Assembly (NCBI GenBank): GCA_965197395.1
Contig: CBDANB010000005.1
Location: 496,001-560,000, forward strand
DNA: 64,000 nucleotides
Reading direction: 5' to 3'
DNA from: CAZYFH01 sp965197395
GTDB lineage: Bacteria; Acidobacteriota; Vicinamibacteria; Vicinamibacterales; UBA8438
Shown: positions 8,306 through 16,482 of the stretch, piece by piece
How the letters are laid out: each line of letters starts with the position of its first letter
Numbering within the stretch: position 1 is the stretch's first letter
Position numbers and translations under genes: made by a program
Notes under the pieces: generated by a model
What the model was told of the DNA's origin: nothing
What the model saw: the letters and a program-made list of their open reading frames with translations, nothing else
Databases searched by the model: none

Positions 8306-8765
8306 ACCTCCGGGCAAATGTCACGAGCGGTTGGCCGTGGACGACACGCTCGCCTTCGGTGACATGAATCGTGGCGACGGTTCCCGCCCACGGCGAGCGC
8401 ATCACGTTGAACATCTTCATCGCTTCGATCGTGAGTAGCTCGTCGCCGCGCTCGACAGACTGTCCGACGGTCGCCACCACCGACGCCACGACGCCCGGGA
8501 TTGGCGCGGTGAGGGCCTGCGCGTCGCCCACGATGGGGCCGGTCATGACCGGCGCGTCTGGAGCCTCGTCCGGTGGCGGCGCCCGGTCAGGCTCCACGCC
8601 GTCGGCGGACGCCGGCACCGAGCCGTCGGTGTCGCTGGATCGCGCCGGCTCCACATCGACGGAATAGGCGACACCCGACAGCCGCGCGGTCACGGGGCGT
8701 GCCCTCGGGTCGTCGATCTCGACGTCGTAGATACGGCCGTCGATCGTGACTCGATATCGCTTCAC
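8304..8765 (-). CDS. Biotin carboxyl carrier subunit of the decarboxylase complex
   Basis: 153 residues. The C-terminal half is a biotinyl domain with the canonical EAMKM site (biotinylated Lys117), preceded by the half-barrel APIPGVVASVV and followed by VTEGERVVHGQPLV. The N-terminal 40 residues (KRYRVTIDGRIYDVEI) are a small beta-unit seen in free-standing carrier subunits such as MmdC-like proteins. A Pro/Asp-rich linker of about 40 residues joins them. The ATG overlaps the stop of the upstream small subunit by 4 bases, so translation is probably coupled. It shuttles CO2 between the carboxyltransferase and the membrane beta subunit. Confidence 0.9.
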   Translation of the reverse strand: MKRYRVTIDGRIYDVEIDDPRARPVTARLSGVAYSVDVEPARSSDTDGSVPASADGVEPDRAPPPDEAPDAPVMTGPIVGDAQALTAPIPGVVASVVATVGQSVERGDELLTIEAMKMFNVMRSPWAGTVATIHVTEGERVVHGQPLVTFARR

Positions 8766-9181
8766 GGCGGGCTCCTAGCCACCCGCAGCAGACTGCGCGC
8801 CCGTGCGCGAGACCGTGGCTGGTTCAGCCTTCGGGTGCGGTGCAGGCGTCGCCACTCGGGCGGCGCCTCCTGCACGGTCGCGGCCACGCGTCTGCTTTCT
8901 GCGCAGGCCACCGCCGCCGCCAGCGCAACCGCGCGGCGCTGCCGGTCGCGTTCCTCGGCCTCTTGTGCGGCCTCCTCTTCGGCGGTCGGTCCCTCGTCGG
9001 TCGTCTCAGGGAGCGCTGTGCTGGTCGGTGCGGGTGGCTGTCCGGCCGGTCTCGCCTGCCGTGCACGCGGCCACGGGCTGGTCAGGATGTACATCAGCCC
9101 GACCAGACCGGCGAGTGCCGCGAAGAGCAGCGTCGCACCCACCGCGGCGATTTCGAGCACTGTGGCGAGCTGTGGTGGCAT
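8762..9181 (-). CDS. Small single-helix subunit of the decarboxylase (OadG/MmdD-like)
   Basis: 139 residues. One N-terminal transmembrane helix (about residues 12-34, VGATLLFAALAGLVGLMYIL) is followed by a long Pro/Ala/Glu-rich segment and an Arg-rich tail. This is the architecture of gamma/delta subunits that anchor the cytosolic carboxyltransferase to the beta subunit. Sequence identity in this family is always low, so the call rests on topology and position between the alpha and biotin-carrier genes. The basic tail is longer than usual. Confidence 0.65.
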   Translation of the reverse strand: MPPQLATVLEIAAVGATLLFAALAGLVGLMYILTSPWPRARQARPAGQPPAPTSTALPETTDEGPTAEEEAAQEAEERDRQRRAVALAAAVACAESRRVAATVQEAPPEWRRLHRTRRLNQPRSRARARSLLRVARSPP

Positions 9182-9198
9182 CCGGAGGGCGGCTAAGA

Positions 9199-11076
9199 TC
9201 AGAGAGGAATGGTGCCGTGCTTCTTCGGTAACGACGTCGCCTGCTTGTCCTTCAGGAACTCGAGCGCCGCGATTACGCGGGCCCGGGTCTCGCGCGGGTA
9301 GATCACGTCGTCGAGGTGTCCCGACGCCGCCGCGACGAACGGCGAATTGAACTGCCTCTGGAACTCGTCCTCGAGCCGCTCGCGTTCCGCCTCGCGGTCG
9401 CGGGCGTCCATGTCTGCCAGCTGGCGCGCGTGGAGGATGTTCACCGCGCCCTTCGACCCCATGACGGCGATCTCGGCGGTGGGCCAGGCCAGGCAGACGT
9501 CGGTGCGGATCATCCGGCTGCTCATGACGATGTAGGCCCCGCCATAGGCCTTGCGGAGCACGATCGAGATCTTGGGAACCGTCGCTTCCGCATACGCGTA
9601 GACCACCTTCGCGCCGTGACGGATGATGCCCTGATGTTCCTGGCCGGCACCGGGCAGAAACCCGGGACAGTCAACGAGCGTCACGATCGGAATGTTGAAC
9701 GCGTCGGCAAAGCGGATGAACCGCGCGATCTTGTCGGAGGCGTCGATATCGAGCACGCCGGCGAGATGGGCCGGCTGATTGGCCACAAACGCCACGACGC
9801 GACCTGCCAAACGCGCGAACCCGACGACGGCGTTCTGGGCGAACGCGCCGTGCACCTCGAGAAACGACTCACGGTCGGCGATCAGCCGGATGACGTCCCG
9901 GACATCGTAGGCGACCTCGGTGGTGTCGGGCAGGAGGTCGTCCAGCTCCTCGGCGTCGGGCTCGAGGTCGTCGTCTGGGTCGATCGCCGGCGGATCGTCC
10001 GCGTTGTTCGACGGGAGGTAGCTCAGCAGCCGGCGTGTCAGGTGCAACGCCGCCTCCTCGTCGTCAGCGACGAAATGCGCGACGCCCGAACGGGCCGTGT
10101 GGACCTCCGCCCCGCCCAGCGTCTCGACGTCCACTTCCTCCCCGGTCACGGTGCGGATCACGTCCGGTCCGGTGATGAACATATAGCTGCTGCCGCGCGC
10201 CATGATGACGAAGTCCGTCAGGCCCGGAGAATAGACCGCGCCGCCCGCGCACGGGCCGAGCATGAGGCTGATCTGGGGGACCACGCCGCTCGCCTGCGTG
10301 TTGCGCCAGAAGAGATCGCCGAACCCGGCGAGACTCCACACACCTTCCTGAATCCGGGCGCCCACCGAGTCGAGCAGGGCGATGATGGGCACGCCCGCGG
10401 CGGTGGCTGACTCGAGGAGGCGGCCCACCTTGAGGGAGTGGGTTTCCGAAAACGAGCCCCCCAGCACGGTGAAATCCTGGGCGAAGAGCGCGACCCGGCG
10501 ACCATCGATCAGGCCAAAGCCGGTGACCACGCCGTCCCCCGCATACCGCTGTCGCTCGAGCCCCAATCCCGAATGCCGGTGTTCGACATACGGGCCGAGC
10601 TCTTCGAACGATTCGGCGTCGAGGATCAGGTCGATGCGTTCTCGGGCCGTGAGCTTTCCACGCGCGTGCTGCGCGTCGATGCGCGGCTGGCCGCCGCCGA
10701 GCTGCGCCGCCGCGCGACGCGCGGCGAGGACCGCCGTCGGCCCGTCGGACGCATCGGTGTCCGGCGCGATCGCCGTGCTCTCGGGCGCGGGTGACCCAGC
10801 CTCTGCCGTGTCGGCCGCGAAGTCGCCTGGCGACAGGCTGTCGCGACGCTTCTTTCGGGCCGAGCGCCGCCGCGTCAGTAGGCGCAGGGCGGCGAACATG
10901 GCCGCGCCCGCGACGGTGGTGGTGACCGCGCGCTTCTCGGCTTTTGAGGTGAGCGGACGACCCAATCGCCTTCGCGGGCTGGTATCCGACGACGCCTCGC
11001 GCTCCGCGTCGTGCGGCGGGTCGGTGCCGGCCGGTCCGTCGCCGCCTGATTGCGGGGAGTCCACCGGGGCTGACAC
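9199..11076 (-). CDS. mmdA: Acyl-CoA carboxyltransferase (alpha) subunit with an unusual N-terminal extension
   Basis: 625 residues. From about residue 120 it is a full carboxyltransferase of the MmdA/PccB type: GKLTARERIDLILD, GDGVVTGFGLIDGR, the biotin/CoA-binding LDSVGARIQEG, MLGPCAGGAVYSPGLTDFV, then in the C-terminal half VDCPGFLPGAGQEHQGIIRHGAK, KISIVLRKAYGGAYIVM, AEIAVMGSKGAVNIL and DVIYPRETR. The first 120 residues have no counterpart in ordinary family members (about 515 residues). They are acidic and Pro-rich, with one possible short membrane segment (VTTTVAGAAMFAALRLL) flanked by basic residues, perhaps a membrane anchor. It is first in a four-gene operon; the family transfers CO2 from methylmalonyl-CoA or a related acyl-CoA to biotin. 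Alternative: a shorter form starting inside the extension. Confidence 0.85.
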   Translation of the reverse strand: MSAPVDSPQSGGDGPAGTDPPHDAEREASSDTSPRRRLGRPLTSKAEKRAVTTTVAGAAMFAALRLLTRRRSARKKRRDSLSPGDFAADTAEAGSPAPESTAIAPDTDASDGPTAVLAARRAAAQLGGGQPRIDAQHARGKLTARERIDLILDAESFEELGPYVEHRHSGLGLERQRYAGDGVVTGFGLIDGRRVALFAQDFTVLGGSFSETHSLKVGRLLESATAAGVPIIALLDSVGARIQEGVWSLAGFGDLFWRNTQASGVVPQISLMLGPCAGGAVYSPGLTDFVIMARGSSYMFITGPDVIRTVTGEEVDVETLGGAEVHTARSGVAHFVADDEEAALHLTRRLLSYLPSNNADDPPAIDPDDDLEPDAEELDDLLPDTTEVAYDVRDVIRLIADRESFLEVHGAFAQNAVVGFARLAGRVVAFVANQPAHLAGVLDIDASDKIARFIRFADAFNIPIVTLVDCPGFLPGAGQEHQGIIRHGAKVVYAYAEATVPKISIVLRKAYGGAYIVMSSRMIRTDVCLAWPTAEIAVMGSKGAVNILHARQLADMDARDREAERERLEDEFQRQFNSPFVAAASGHLDDVIYPRETRARVIAALEFLKDKQATSLPKKHGTIPL

Positions 11077-11085
11077 GGGCTTAGC

Positions 11086-12019
11086 CTACTCCCGAATCTC
11101 GACCCGTGCCATGACCGGATAGTGGTCGGACGGATAGCGACCCTCCGCATTGTGGAGAATCGTCTCCACGGAGCGGACACTGAGCGGACCGCCGACGAGG
11201 ATCCAGTCGATCCGGCCCTCGGTGGCGTCCTCGGGTGGTCGAAAATCGCTCGACGTCCGCGGCGGGCCGTGGCGCGCGTCGGCGACGACCCACGCATCCC
11301 GCAATCCCTCGCCGGTCACCGCCCGCCAGGTGTCGCTCGTCTCCGCGACGGCGTTGAAATCGCCAGTGACGATGACCGCGCTGCCTGGCGGGAGCGCCGC
11401 CACGCGATCGGTGATCATCCGGGCGGACTCGACCTGCCGAGGTCCACGCCGCAGAGTGAGATGGGTGTTGAAGACGAAGACCAACCGTCCTGACCGACGG
11501 TGGTGGAAGCGGGCCCACGTGACGATCCGGGAAACGCGGCGGCACCAACCGGTGCCGGTCGGTCCGTCCGTCCGGTGTCGCGGAGAGCCAGAAGGTGCCC
11601 GACTCGATGGGGCTCAGCTCGGCGTGTCGGTAGAAGATGGGTGTGTACTCGCTGAGGCCCATGCCACCGTTGAGCCCGCGGTCGACCCCCAGCCACCGAT
11701 AGTCCGGCAACGACGCGGCGAGGTATTCGATCTGCTCGTCGATGACCTCTTGCAGACCGGCGATCTCAGGGGTGAACCGCTCGATCGTGTCGGCTACCAG
11801 CGCTTTTCGGTGCGACCAGGCGTTGTCGCCGTCACTCGTGTTCGCCGTGCGGATGTTGAAGGTCATCACGCCGAGCGTCGCCGGCCCGGCGGCGCGGGCG
11901 CCGGCCACGCCGGACACGATGCCCAGCAGCGCCAGAGAGAGCACGGCGGTGGCACAGACGCCTTCTCGGTCTCGACCGCGTTGCCCGCGCTGGTGGGCAG
12001 TGCCGAATCGTCTGACCAT
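11086..12019 (-). pseudogene. Endonuclease/exonuclease/phosphatase family protein, frameshifted
   Basis: The N-terminal half (from 12019) has a signal sequence, then LGVMTFNIRTANTSDGDNAW, PEIAGLQEV (metal-binding Glu) and SEYTPIFYR. After FWLSATPDG the frame breaks, and one base away the protein resumes as IVTWARFHHRRSGRLVFVFN, then VIVTGDFNA, GRIDWILV and YPSDHYPV (catalytic His), ending at 11086. Every catalytic block is present, so a single-base indel near 11555-11580 is the only lesion. It lies in a run of CGGA/CCGT-type repeats where slippage is likely. An intact product would be about 300 residues, exported, acting on nucleic acids or phospholipid-like phosphodiesters. Sequencing error is a real alternative. 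Confidence 0.75.
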
Positions 12020-12107
12020 CGCACAAGTCTACAGGCGGATTCGGGCCACTCGCCGGCATCCTTGATGCCATAATGTCCCCGGGTTCTGTCCGGTGGAGGG
12101 TATGCGC

Positions 12108-13142
12108 ATGCGAGGCCTACGACGCTCGGTCGGCCTGGTGACGGTGGTCGGTGCGGTGGGGTGGTTCGGCGCCGAGGCCGTTTCCGGCCAGGGCGCGGCG
12201 GGGACGAACGAGGCGCAGGACCAGACGCCGTATACCGTTCCGCGCACGCCGGATGGCCACCCGGATCTCCAGGGGTTCTGGACGAACCAGACCTACACAC
12301 CCCTCGAGCGGCCGGATGGCGTCACGAAGCCGTTCTATACCGCGGAGGAAGCCGCCGCGATCGAACAGGGGCGCGCGGAACGAGAGACAGCGCAAACGGA
12401 GCCGGGCACGATTCCCGACGTGCACTATGACTTCACCCAGTTCGGGCTCGATCGCAGCCAGTCGACTTTTGCGCGCAATCTCCGCACGTCGCTGATCGTC
12501 GATCCGCCGAACGGAAAGCTGCCGCCGGTGACCGCCGAAGGGCAGCGCCGAGCGGCCGGCGTGGCGGCGGCGCGCGAGGGGATCGGGCGCTGGGATTCCG
12601 CGGAGGCCAATCAACTCGACGACCGGTGCGTCATCATGCGCGGCGCCGGCCCGCCGATGCTCAACGCGGGCTACAACAGCAATTACCAGATCGTGCAGAA
12701 TCGCGATCACGTCATGATCCTCGTCGAGATGATTCATGACGCGCGCATCATTCCGCTGGACGGACGCGACGCGCCGTCAGGGAAAGCCCGGCAGTGGATG
12801 GGGATGTCGCGCGGCCGCTGGGAGGGGGAGACGCTCGTCGTTGAGACGACCAACCTCAACGGCAAGAACCCGTTGAACGGATCCAGCGACGAGATGCGCG
12901 TGACGGAGCGGTTCACGCGCATCGCGGACGACAGCATCGTCTATCGATTCACGGTTGAAGACGACGCGACCTGGGCGACCCCGTGGACCGCGGAAATGCC
13001 GATGAAGCGAACGATCGGCCCGCTCTTCGAGCATGCGTGCCACGAAGGGAACTACGGGCTCTATAACACGTTGGTCGGGGCGCGGCTCGAAGAGCAACGG
13101 GCTGCCGAGGCGGCGGAGGATGCGCGGCAAGCGCCGCGATAG
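12108..13142 (+). CDS. Secreted two-cysteine DLQG/ACHEGN family protein
   Basis: 344 residues. I take ATG 12108 because GGAGG (12095-12099) is eight bases upstream, whereas GTG 12093 and ATG 12102 leave no spacing. A signal peptide is followed by RTPDGHPDLQGFWTNQTYT, PLERPDGV, RTSLIVDPPNGKLPPV, DDRCVIMRGAGPPMLNAGYN (Cys 1), YQIVQNRDHVMILVEMIHD, RQWMGMSRGRWEGETLVVET and FEHACHEGNYGL (Cys 2). With the gene at 13985 it forms the closest pair in the window (same length, same RGAGPPML motif), so they are recent duplicates. First gene of a four-gene run ending with DUF6152. Function unknown. Confidence 0.85.
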   Translation: MRGLRRSVGLVTVVGAVGWFGAEAVSGQGAAGTNEAQDQTPYTVPRTPDGHPDLQGFWTNQTYTPLERPDGVTKPFYTAEEAAAIEQGRAERETAQTEPGTIPDVHYDFTQFGLDRSQSTFARNLRTSLIVDPPNGKLPPVTAEGQRRAAGVAAAREGIGRWDSAEANQLDDRCVIMRGAGPPMLNAGYNSNYQIVQNRDHVMILVEMIHDARIIPLDGRDAPSGKARQWMGMSRGRWEGETLVVETTNLNGKNPLNGSSDEMRVTERFTRIADDSIVYRFTVEDDATWATPWTAEMPMKRTIGPLFEHACHEGNYGLYNTLVGARLEEQRAAEAAEDARQAPR

Positions 13143-13153
13143 GAGGCGGATCG

Positions 13154-13972
13154 ATGCGACGCCGGTTCCGCGTCCGGGCCATCGTTGCGGCGTTCGCCAC
13201 CGCGGGTCTCTCGCTGTCCGCGTGGGGAGTCTCGGCGCAAGCGCCGGCCGACACCGCGCCTCGCACCGCCGATGGCCGACCCGATCTGAACGGCATCTGG
13301 CAGGCGCTCAACACTGCCCATTGGGACGTTGAGCCGCATTCGGCGGGACCGAGCGTCGTCAGGGATCTCGGCGCGCTCGCGGCCGTGCCGGGCGGACTGG
13401 GCGTGGTCGACGGCGACGAGATCCCGTATCGCCCCGAGGCGCTGGCGACGCGCAACGAAAACTTCGCGAACCGACTCGCGCGCGATCCGGCGATCAAGTG
13501 CTACCTGCCTGGTGTGCCGCGCGCGACCTACATGCCCTATCCGCTACAGATCATCCAAAGCCAAGACCACGTCATGATCCTCCACGAGTTCGCGGGCGCG
13601 GTCCGGACCGTCTACATGACCGACCACATGGAGGCGCCGGCCGATAGCTGGATGGGGTGGTCGAACGGGCGATGGGACGGCGAGACGCTGGTGGTCGACA
13701 CGACCGGCTTCAACGGCATGACCTGGTTCGATCGGGCCGGCAATTTTCACACCGACGCGCTGCATGTCGTGGAACGCATCACGGTCCGGAGTCCCGAGAC
13801 GCTCACGTATGAGGTCACCATCGAGGATCCGAACGTCTTTACGAGACCCTGGACGATGCGCATGCCGCTGTATCGGCGCGCGGACGCCGGCGCGCAGCTC
13901 ATGGAGTTCAGGTGCGTGGAGTTCGTCGAAGATCTCATCTACGGTCATCTCCGCAAGCAGCCGGAGAGATAG
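13154..13972 (+). CDS. Divergent short member of the two-cysteine family
   Basis: 272 residues, ATG 13154 with AGGAGG eight bases upstream. Signal peptide ending VSAQ. It shares RTADGRPDLNGIW, IKCYLPGVPR (Cys 1), YPLQIIQSQDHVMILHE, MGWSNGRWDGETLVVDTTGF, VERITVRSPETLTYEVTI, FTRPWTMRMPL and ends with MEFRCVEFVEDL (Cys 2). The HDARIIPLDGR block is replaced by RTVYMTDHMEAPADS, and ACHEGNYG by RCVEFVED, so the two cysteines outlast the motifs around them. It sits between two ordinary members, 11 bases after one and 12 before the next, implying a shared transcript and possibly a heteromeric assembly. Confidence 0.8.
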   Translation: MRRRFRVRAIVAAFATAGLSLSAWGVSAQAPADTAPRTADGRPDLNGIWQALNTAHWDVEPHSAGPSVVRDLGALAAVPGGLGVVDGDEIPYRPEALATRNENFANRLARDPAIKCYLPGVPRATYMPYPLQIIQSQDHVMILHEFAGAVRTVYMTDHMEAPADSWMGWSNGRWDGETLVVDTTGFNGMTWFDRAGNFHTDALHVVERITVRSPETLTYEVTIEDPNVFTRPWTMRMPLYRRADAGAQLMEFRCVEFVEDLIYGHLRKQPER

Positions 13973-13984
13973 CGAGGTGTCACG

Positions 13985-15019
13985 ATGAGGCCTCTGTCGG
14001 CGGCATCTGTCGGTGCGCTCATCGTCGTGGCGGTCGGGTGGGTGGGTCCTGTCCCCGTCGCCGGACGTGCGTCAGCCCCAGCCGCGCAGGCCAGCGAGGT
14101 GGGGCAGGCACAGGCGTACGTCGTGCCCCGGACGCCGGACGGCCAGCCGGACCTGCAGGGGTTCTGGACGAACCAGACGTATACGCCGCTCGAGCGACCT
14201 GACGACGTGACAAAAGCGCTGTACACGCCTGAAGAAGTCGCAGCCATCGAGCAGGGTCGGGCGGCGCGCGAGACTGCGCAGACGACCCCTGGCACGATCC
14301 CGGATGTGCACTATGACTTCACCCAGTTCGGGCTGGACCGGAGCCAGTCGACGTTTGCCCGCAACCAGCGCACGTCGCTGATCGTGGATCCATCGCACGG
14401 GAAACTGCCACCCGTGACGGCCGCGGGCCGTCAGCGGGCGGCCGAGCGCGCGGCGGCGCGCGAGGCACGGGGCGGGCAATACGACGCCGCGGAGAATCTC
14501 CCGCTCGGGGCTCGGTGCATCATCATGCGTGGCGCCGGCCCGCCCATGCTCAACGCGGGATACAACGCCAACTACCAGATCGTGCAGGGCCGGGACCACG
14601 TCATGATCCTCGTCGAGATGATCCACGACGCGCGCATCATCCCGCTGGATGGACGGCCGATGGCCCCGGAGCAGGCCCGCCAGTGGATGGGGATGTCGCG
14701 CGGCCGCTGGGAGGGTGACACGCTGGTGGTCGAGAGCACCAACTTCAACGGCAAGAACCCGTTCAGAGGATCCAGCGAGGGGATGCGCGTGATCGAGCGG
14801 TTTACGCGGGTCGCCGACGACGAGATCCTGTACCGATTCACGGTGGAGGACGAGGAGACCTGGACGTCATCCTGGACCGCCGAAATGCCGATGAAGAAAA
14901 CCGTGGGCCCGATGTTCGAGCACGCGTGTCACGAGGGGAACTACGGCCTCACGAACATCCTGGCCGGCGCGCGAGCCGAGGAACGGCGGGCGGATGAAGA
15001 CCCCGCTCCCCAACGATAG
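13985..15019 (+). CDS. Secreted two-cysteine DLQG/ACHEGN family protein
   Basis: 344 residues, ATG 13985, with GAGGTG upstream. Signal peptide, then RTPDGQPDLQGFWTNQTYT, DVHYDFTQFGLDRSQSTFA (also in the 12108 protein), RTSLIVDPSHGKLPP, GARCIIMRGAGPPML (Cys 1), HDARIIPLDGRP, RQWMGMSRGRWEGDTLVVES and FEHACHEGNYGL (Cys 2). Near-duplicate of the 12108 product. Downstream, 32 bases away, is the DUF6152 gene. Secreted or periplasmic; role unknown. Confidence 0.85.
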   Translation: MRPLSAASVGALIVVAVGWVGPVPVAGRASAPAAQASEVGQAQAYVVPRTPDGQPDLQGFWTNQTYTPLERPDDVTKALYTPEEVAAIEQGRAARETAQTTPGTIPDVHYDFTQFGLDRSQSTFARNQRTSLIVDPSHGKLPPVTAAGRQRAAERAAAREARGGQYDAAENLPLGARCIIMRGAGPPMLNAGYNANYQIVQGRDHVMILVEMIHDARIIPLDGRPMAPEQARQWMGMSRGRWEGDTLVVESTNFNGKNPFRGSSEGMRVIERFTRVADDEILYRFTVEDEETWTSSWTAEMPMKKTVGPMFEHACHEGNYGLTNILAGARAEERRADEDPAPQR

Positions 15020-15051
15020 AGCGAAAGAGGTACCCGTAACGGAGGATGCTC

Positions 15052-15459
15052 ATGCGAACAAAAGTCATCGTTGCTGCTGCCAGTGTCGGGCTGCTGCTCG
15101 CGACGGCGCCGCTGTGGGCGCACCATGCCTTTTCGGCCGAGTTCGACGTCACGAAACCTCTGACGCTCGAAGGCACCCTCGTGAAATGGGAAATGATCAA
15201 TCCGCACTCCTGGTTTCACATCGACATAGAGGGCGAGGCAGGGGAGGTCGCTACGTGGTTGGTCGAAGGCGGGAGCCCGAACGAGCTGATCCGGCTGGGC
15301 GTGACGAAGAACACCCTGGAGATCGGCGCGGTGCTCACCGTCGAGGGCTACCATGCCAAGGACGGGACGGACAAAGCGGTCGGCCGGAACTTCCTGCTGG
15401 CCGACGGCCAGCGGTTGTTTCTTGGCGGCTCGGCCAACCGGATCGGCGACGGGCGGTAG
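15052..15459 (+). CDS. DUF6152 family secreted protein
   Basis: 135 residues. ATG 15052 is chosen because GGAGG at 15041-15045 is too close to the ATG at 15046. A signal peptide (ending PLWA) is followed by HHAFSAEFDVTKPLTLEGT, VKWEMINPHSWFHIDI, WLVEGGSPNELIRLG and GAVLTVEGYHAKDG, which are the signatures of DUF6152. The conserved HH after the cleavage site and NPHSW suggest a ligand- or metal-binding beta-barrel of OB-type, but no function is established. It ends the gene run starting at 12108, linking the family to the two-cysteine proteins. Confidence 0.85.
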   Translation: MRTKVIVAAASVGLLLATAPLWAHHAFSAEFDVTKPLTLEGTLVKWEMINPHSWFHIDIEGEAGEVATWLVEGGSPNELIRLGVTKNTLEIGAVLTVEGYHAKDGTDKAVGRNFLLADGQRLFLGGSANRIGDGR

Positions 15460-15463
15460 CGCC

Positions 15464-16471
15464 CTACCGCGACGCGGTCGCGGCCTCCCGTTCATCCGCG
15501 CGGGCGCCGGCCAGGATCCCCTCCATGCCGTAGTTGCCCTCATGACAGGCGTACTCGTACACGGGCTCCGGGCTCGCCACCATCGACACCTCGAACGTCC
15601 ATGGTGCCGTCCAGGTTTCCGGGTCGGTCATCGTGGCCGCGTACACCAGCGTCTCCGTTGACAGACGCGTGAAACGCTCGACCAGATGCATGCTTCGCGT
15701 CGACCCCTGGCGCTCGCTGAAGGCGGTCCGACTGTGGAAATTGGTGGTCTCCACGACCAGCGTGTCACCGACCCAACGCGCCCGTGAGTCGCCGCGCCAC
15801 TGTGAGACGTCGGCGGGAAGATGCGGGCGTCCGTCCAGCGGGATGACGCGCGAGTCGTTCACCATCTCATTCAGAATCACGACGTGATCGGGCGTCTGGA
15901 ACAGCTGCACGTGGTTGTTGTACGCGCGCGGCTCCATCGGCGGCCCACCGTTGAACCCGAGGAGACATCGTTCGCCCATGCTTCGGTCTGCCGGGCCCCG
16001 CGCCGGTCGCCGGCGGGCGGCGGCGGTGGCGTCTTTGCGCGCTTGTCCCGCTGCGGTCAATGACGGGATACGCCCGTTGGATGGCACGACGACGAGCGAG
16101 GTGCGGCGGCTTCCGACGACCCTGGTGCCGCGGTCCATCCAGAAGTTGTTGTACGCGCCGACGTTGCCACCGGCCGGCAGCAGCTCCGTCCGGATCTCGC
16201 TCGGCAAGTTCAACCGCGTGTTGCGATCCACGGCGCCCCGCTCGAGCGCGGCTGACTCCTCGGCCGTCAAGAACTCCCGGTCCGCGTACTCTTCAGGTCG
16301 TTCCATCGGCGTGATCGTGCGGAAGTCCCAGGTGCCCTGCAGATCGGGTGTGCCCCATGGGGTGCGGGGCGCCGATGGCTCACCCGCTTGACCCGCCGAG
16401 GCCGGTGGTGCCATCGACGTGACGGCGATGACGCTCAGCGCCGCCGCGAGAGTCCGGGCGTTGGTTGACAT
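15464..16471 (-). CDS. Secreted two-cysteine DLQG/ACHEGN family protein
   Basis: 335 residues from ATG 16471. The frame is open upstream but that part is antisense to the next gene and lacks a signal peptide. Signal peptide, then RTPWGTPDLQGTWDFRTIT, PMERPEEYADREFLT, RTSLVVVPSNGRIPSL, GERCLLGFNGGPPMEP (Cys 1), NNHVQLFQTPDHVVILNEM, RQW replaced by SQWRGDSRARWVGDTLVVET, DPETWTAPWTFEV and YEYACHEGNYGM (Cys 2). Twelve bases downstream of the 16483 gene, with which it is probably cotranscribed. Convergent with DUF6152. Confidence 0.85.
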   Translation of the reverse strand: MSTNARTLAAALSVIAVTSMAPPASAGQAGEPSAPRTPWGTPDLQGTWDFRTITPMERPEEYADREFLTAEESAALERGAVDRNTRLNLPSEIRTELLPAGGNVGAYNNFWMDRGTRVVGSRRTSLVVVPSNGRIPSLTAAGQARKDATAAARRRPARGPADRSMGERCLLGFNGGPPMEPRAYNNHVQLFQTPDHVVILNEMVNDSRVIPLDGRPHLPADVSQWRGDSRARWVGDTLVVETTNFHSRTAFSERQGSTRSMHLVERFTRLSTETLVYAATMTDPETWTAPWTFEVSMVASPEPVYEYACHEGNYGMEGILAGARADEREAATASR

Positions 16472-16482
16472 CGCTTGGCTCC

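Noticed and set aside
9316..10410. 364-codon open frame on the plus strand
   Set aside because: It is antisense to the carboxyltransferase core and has no recognisable domain.
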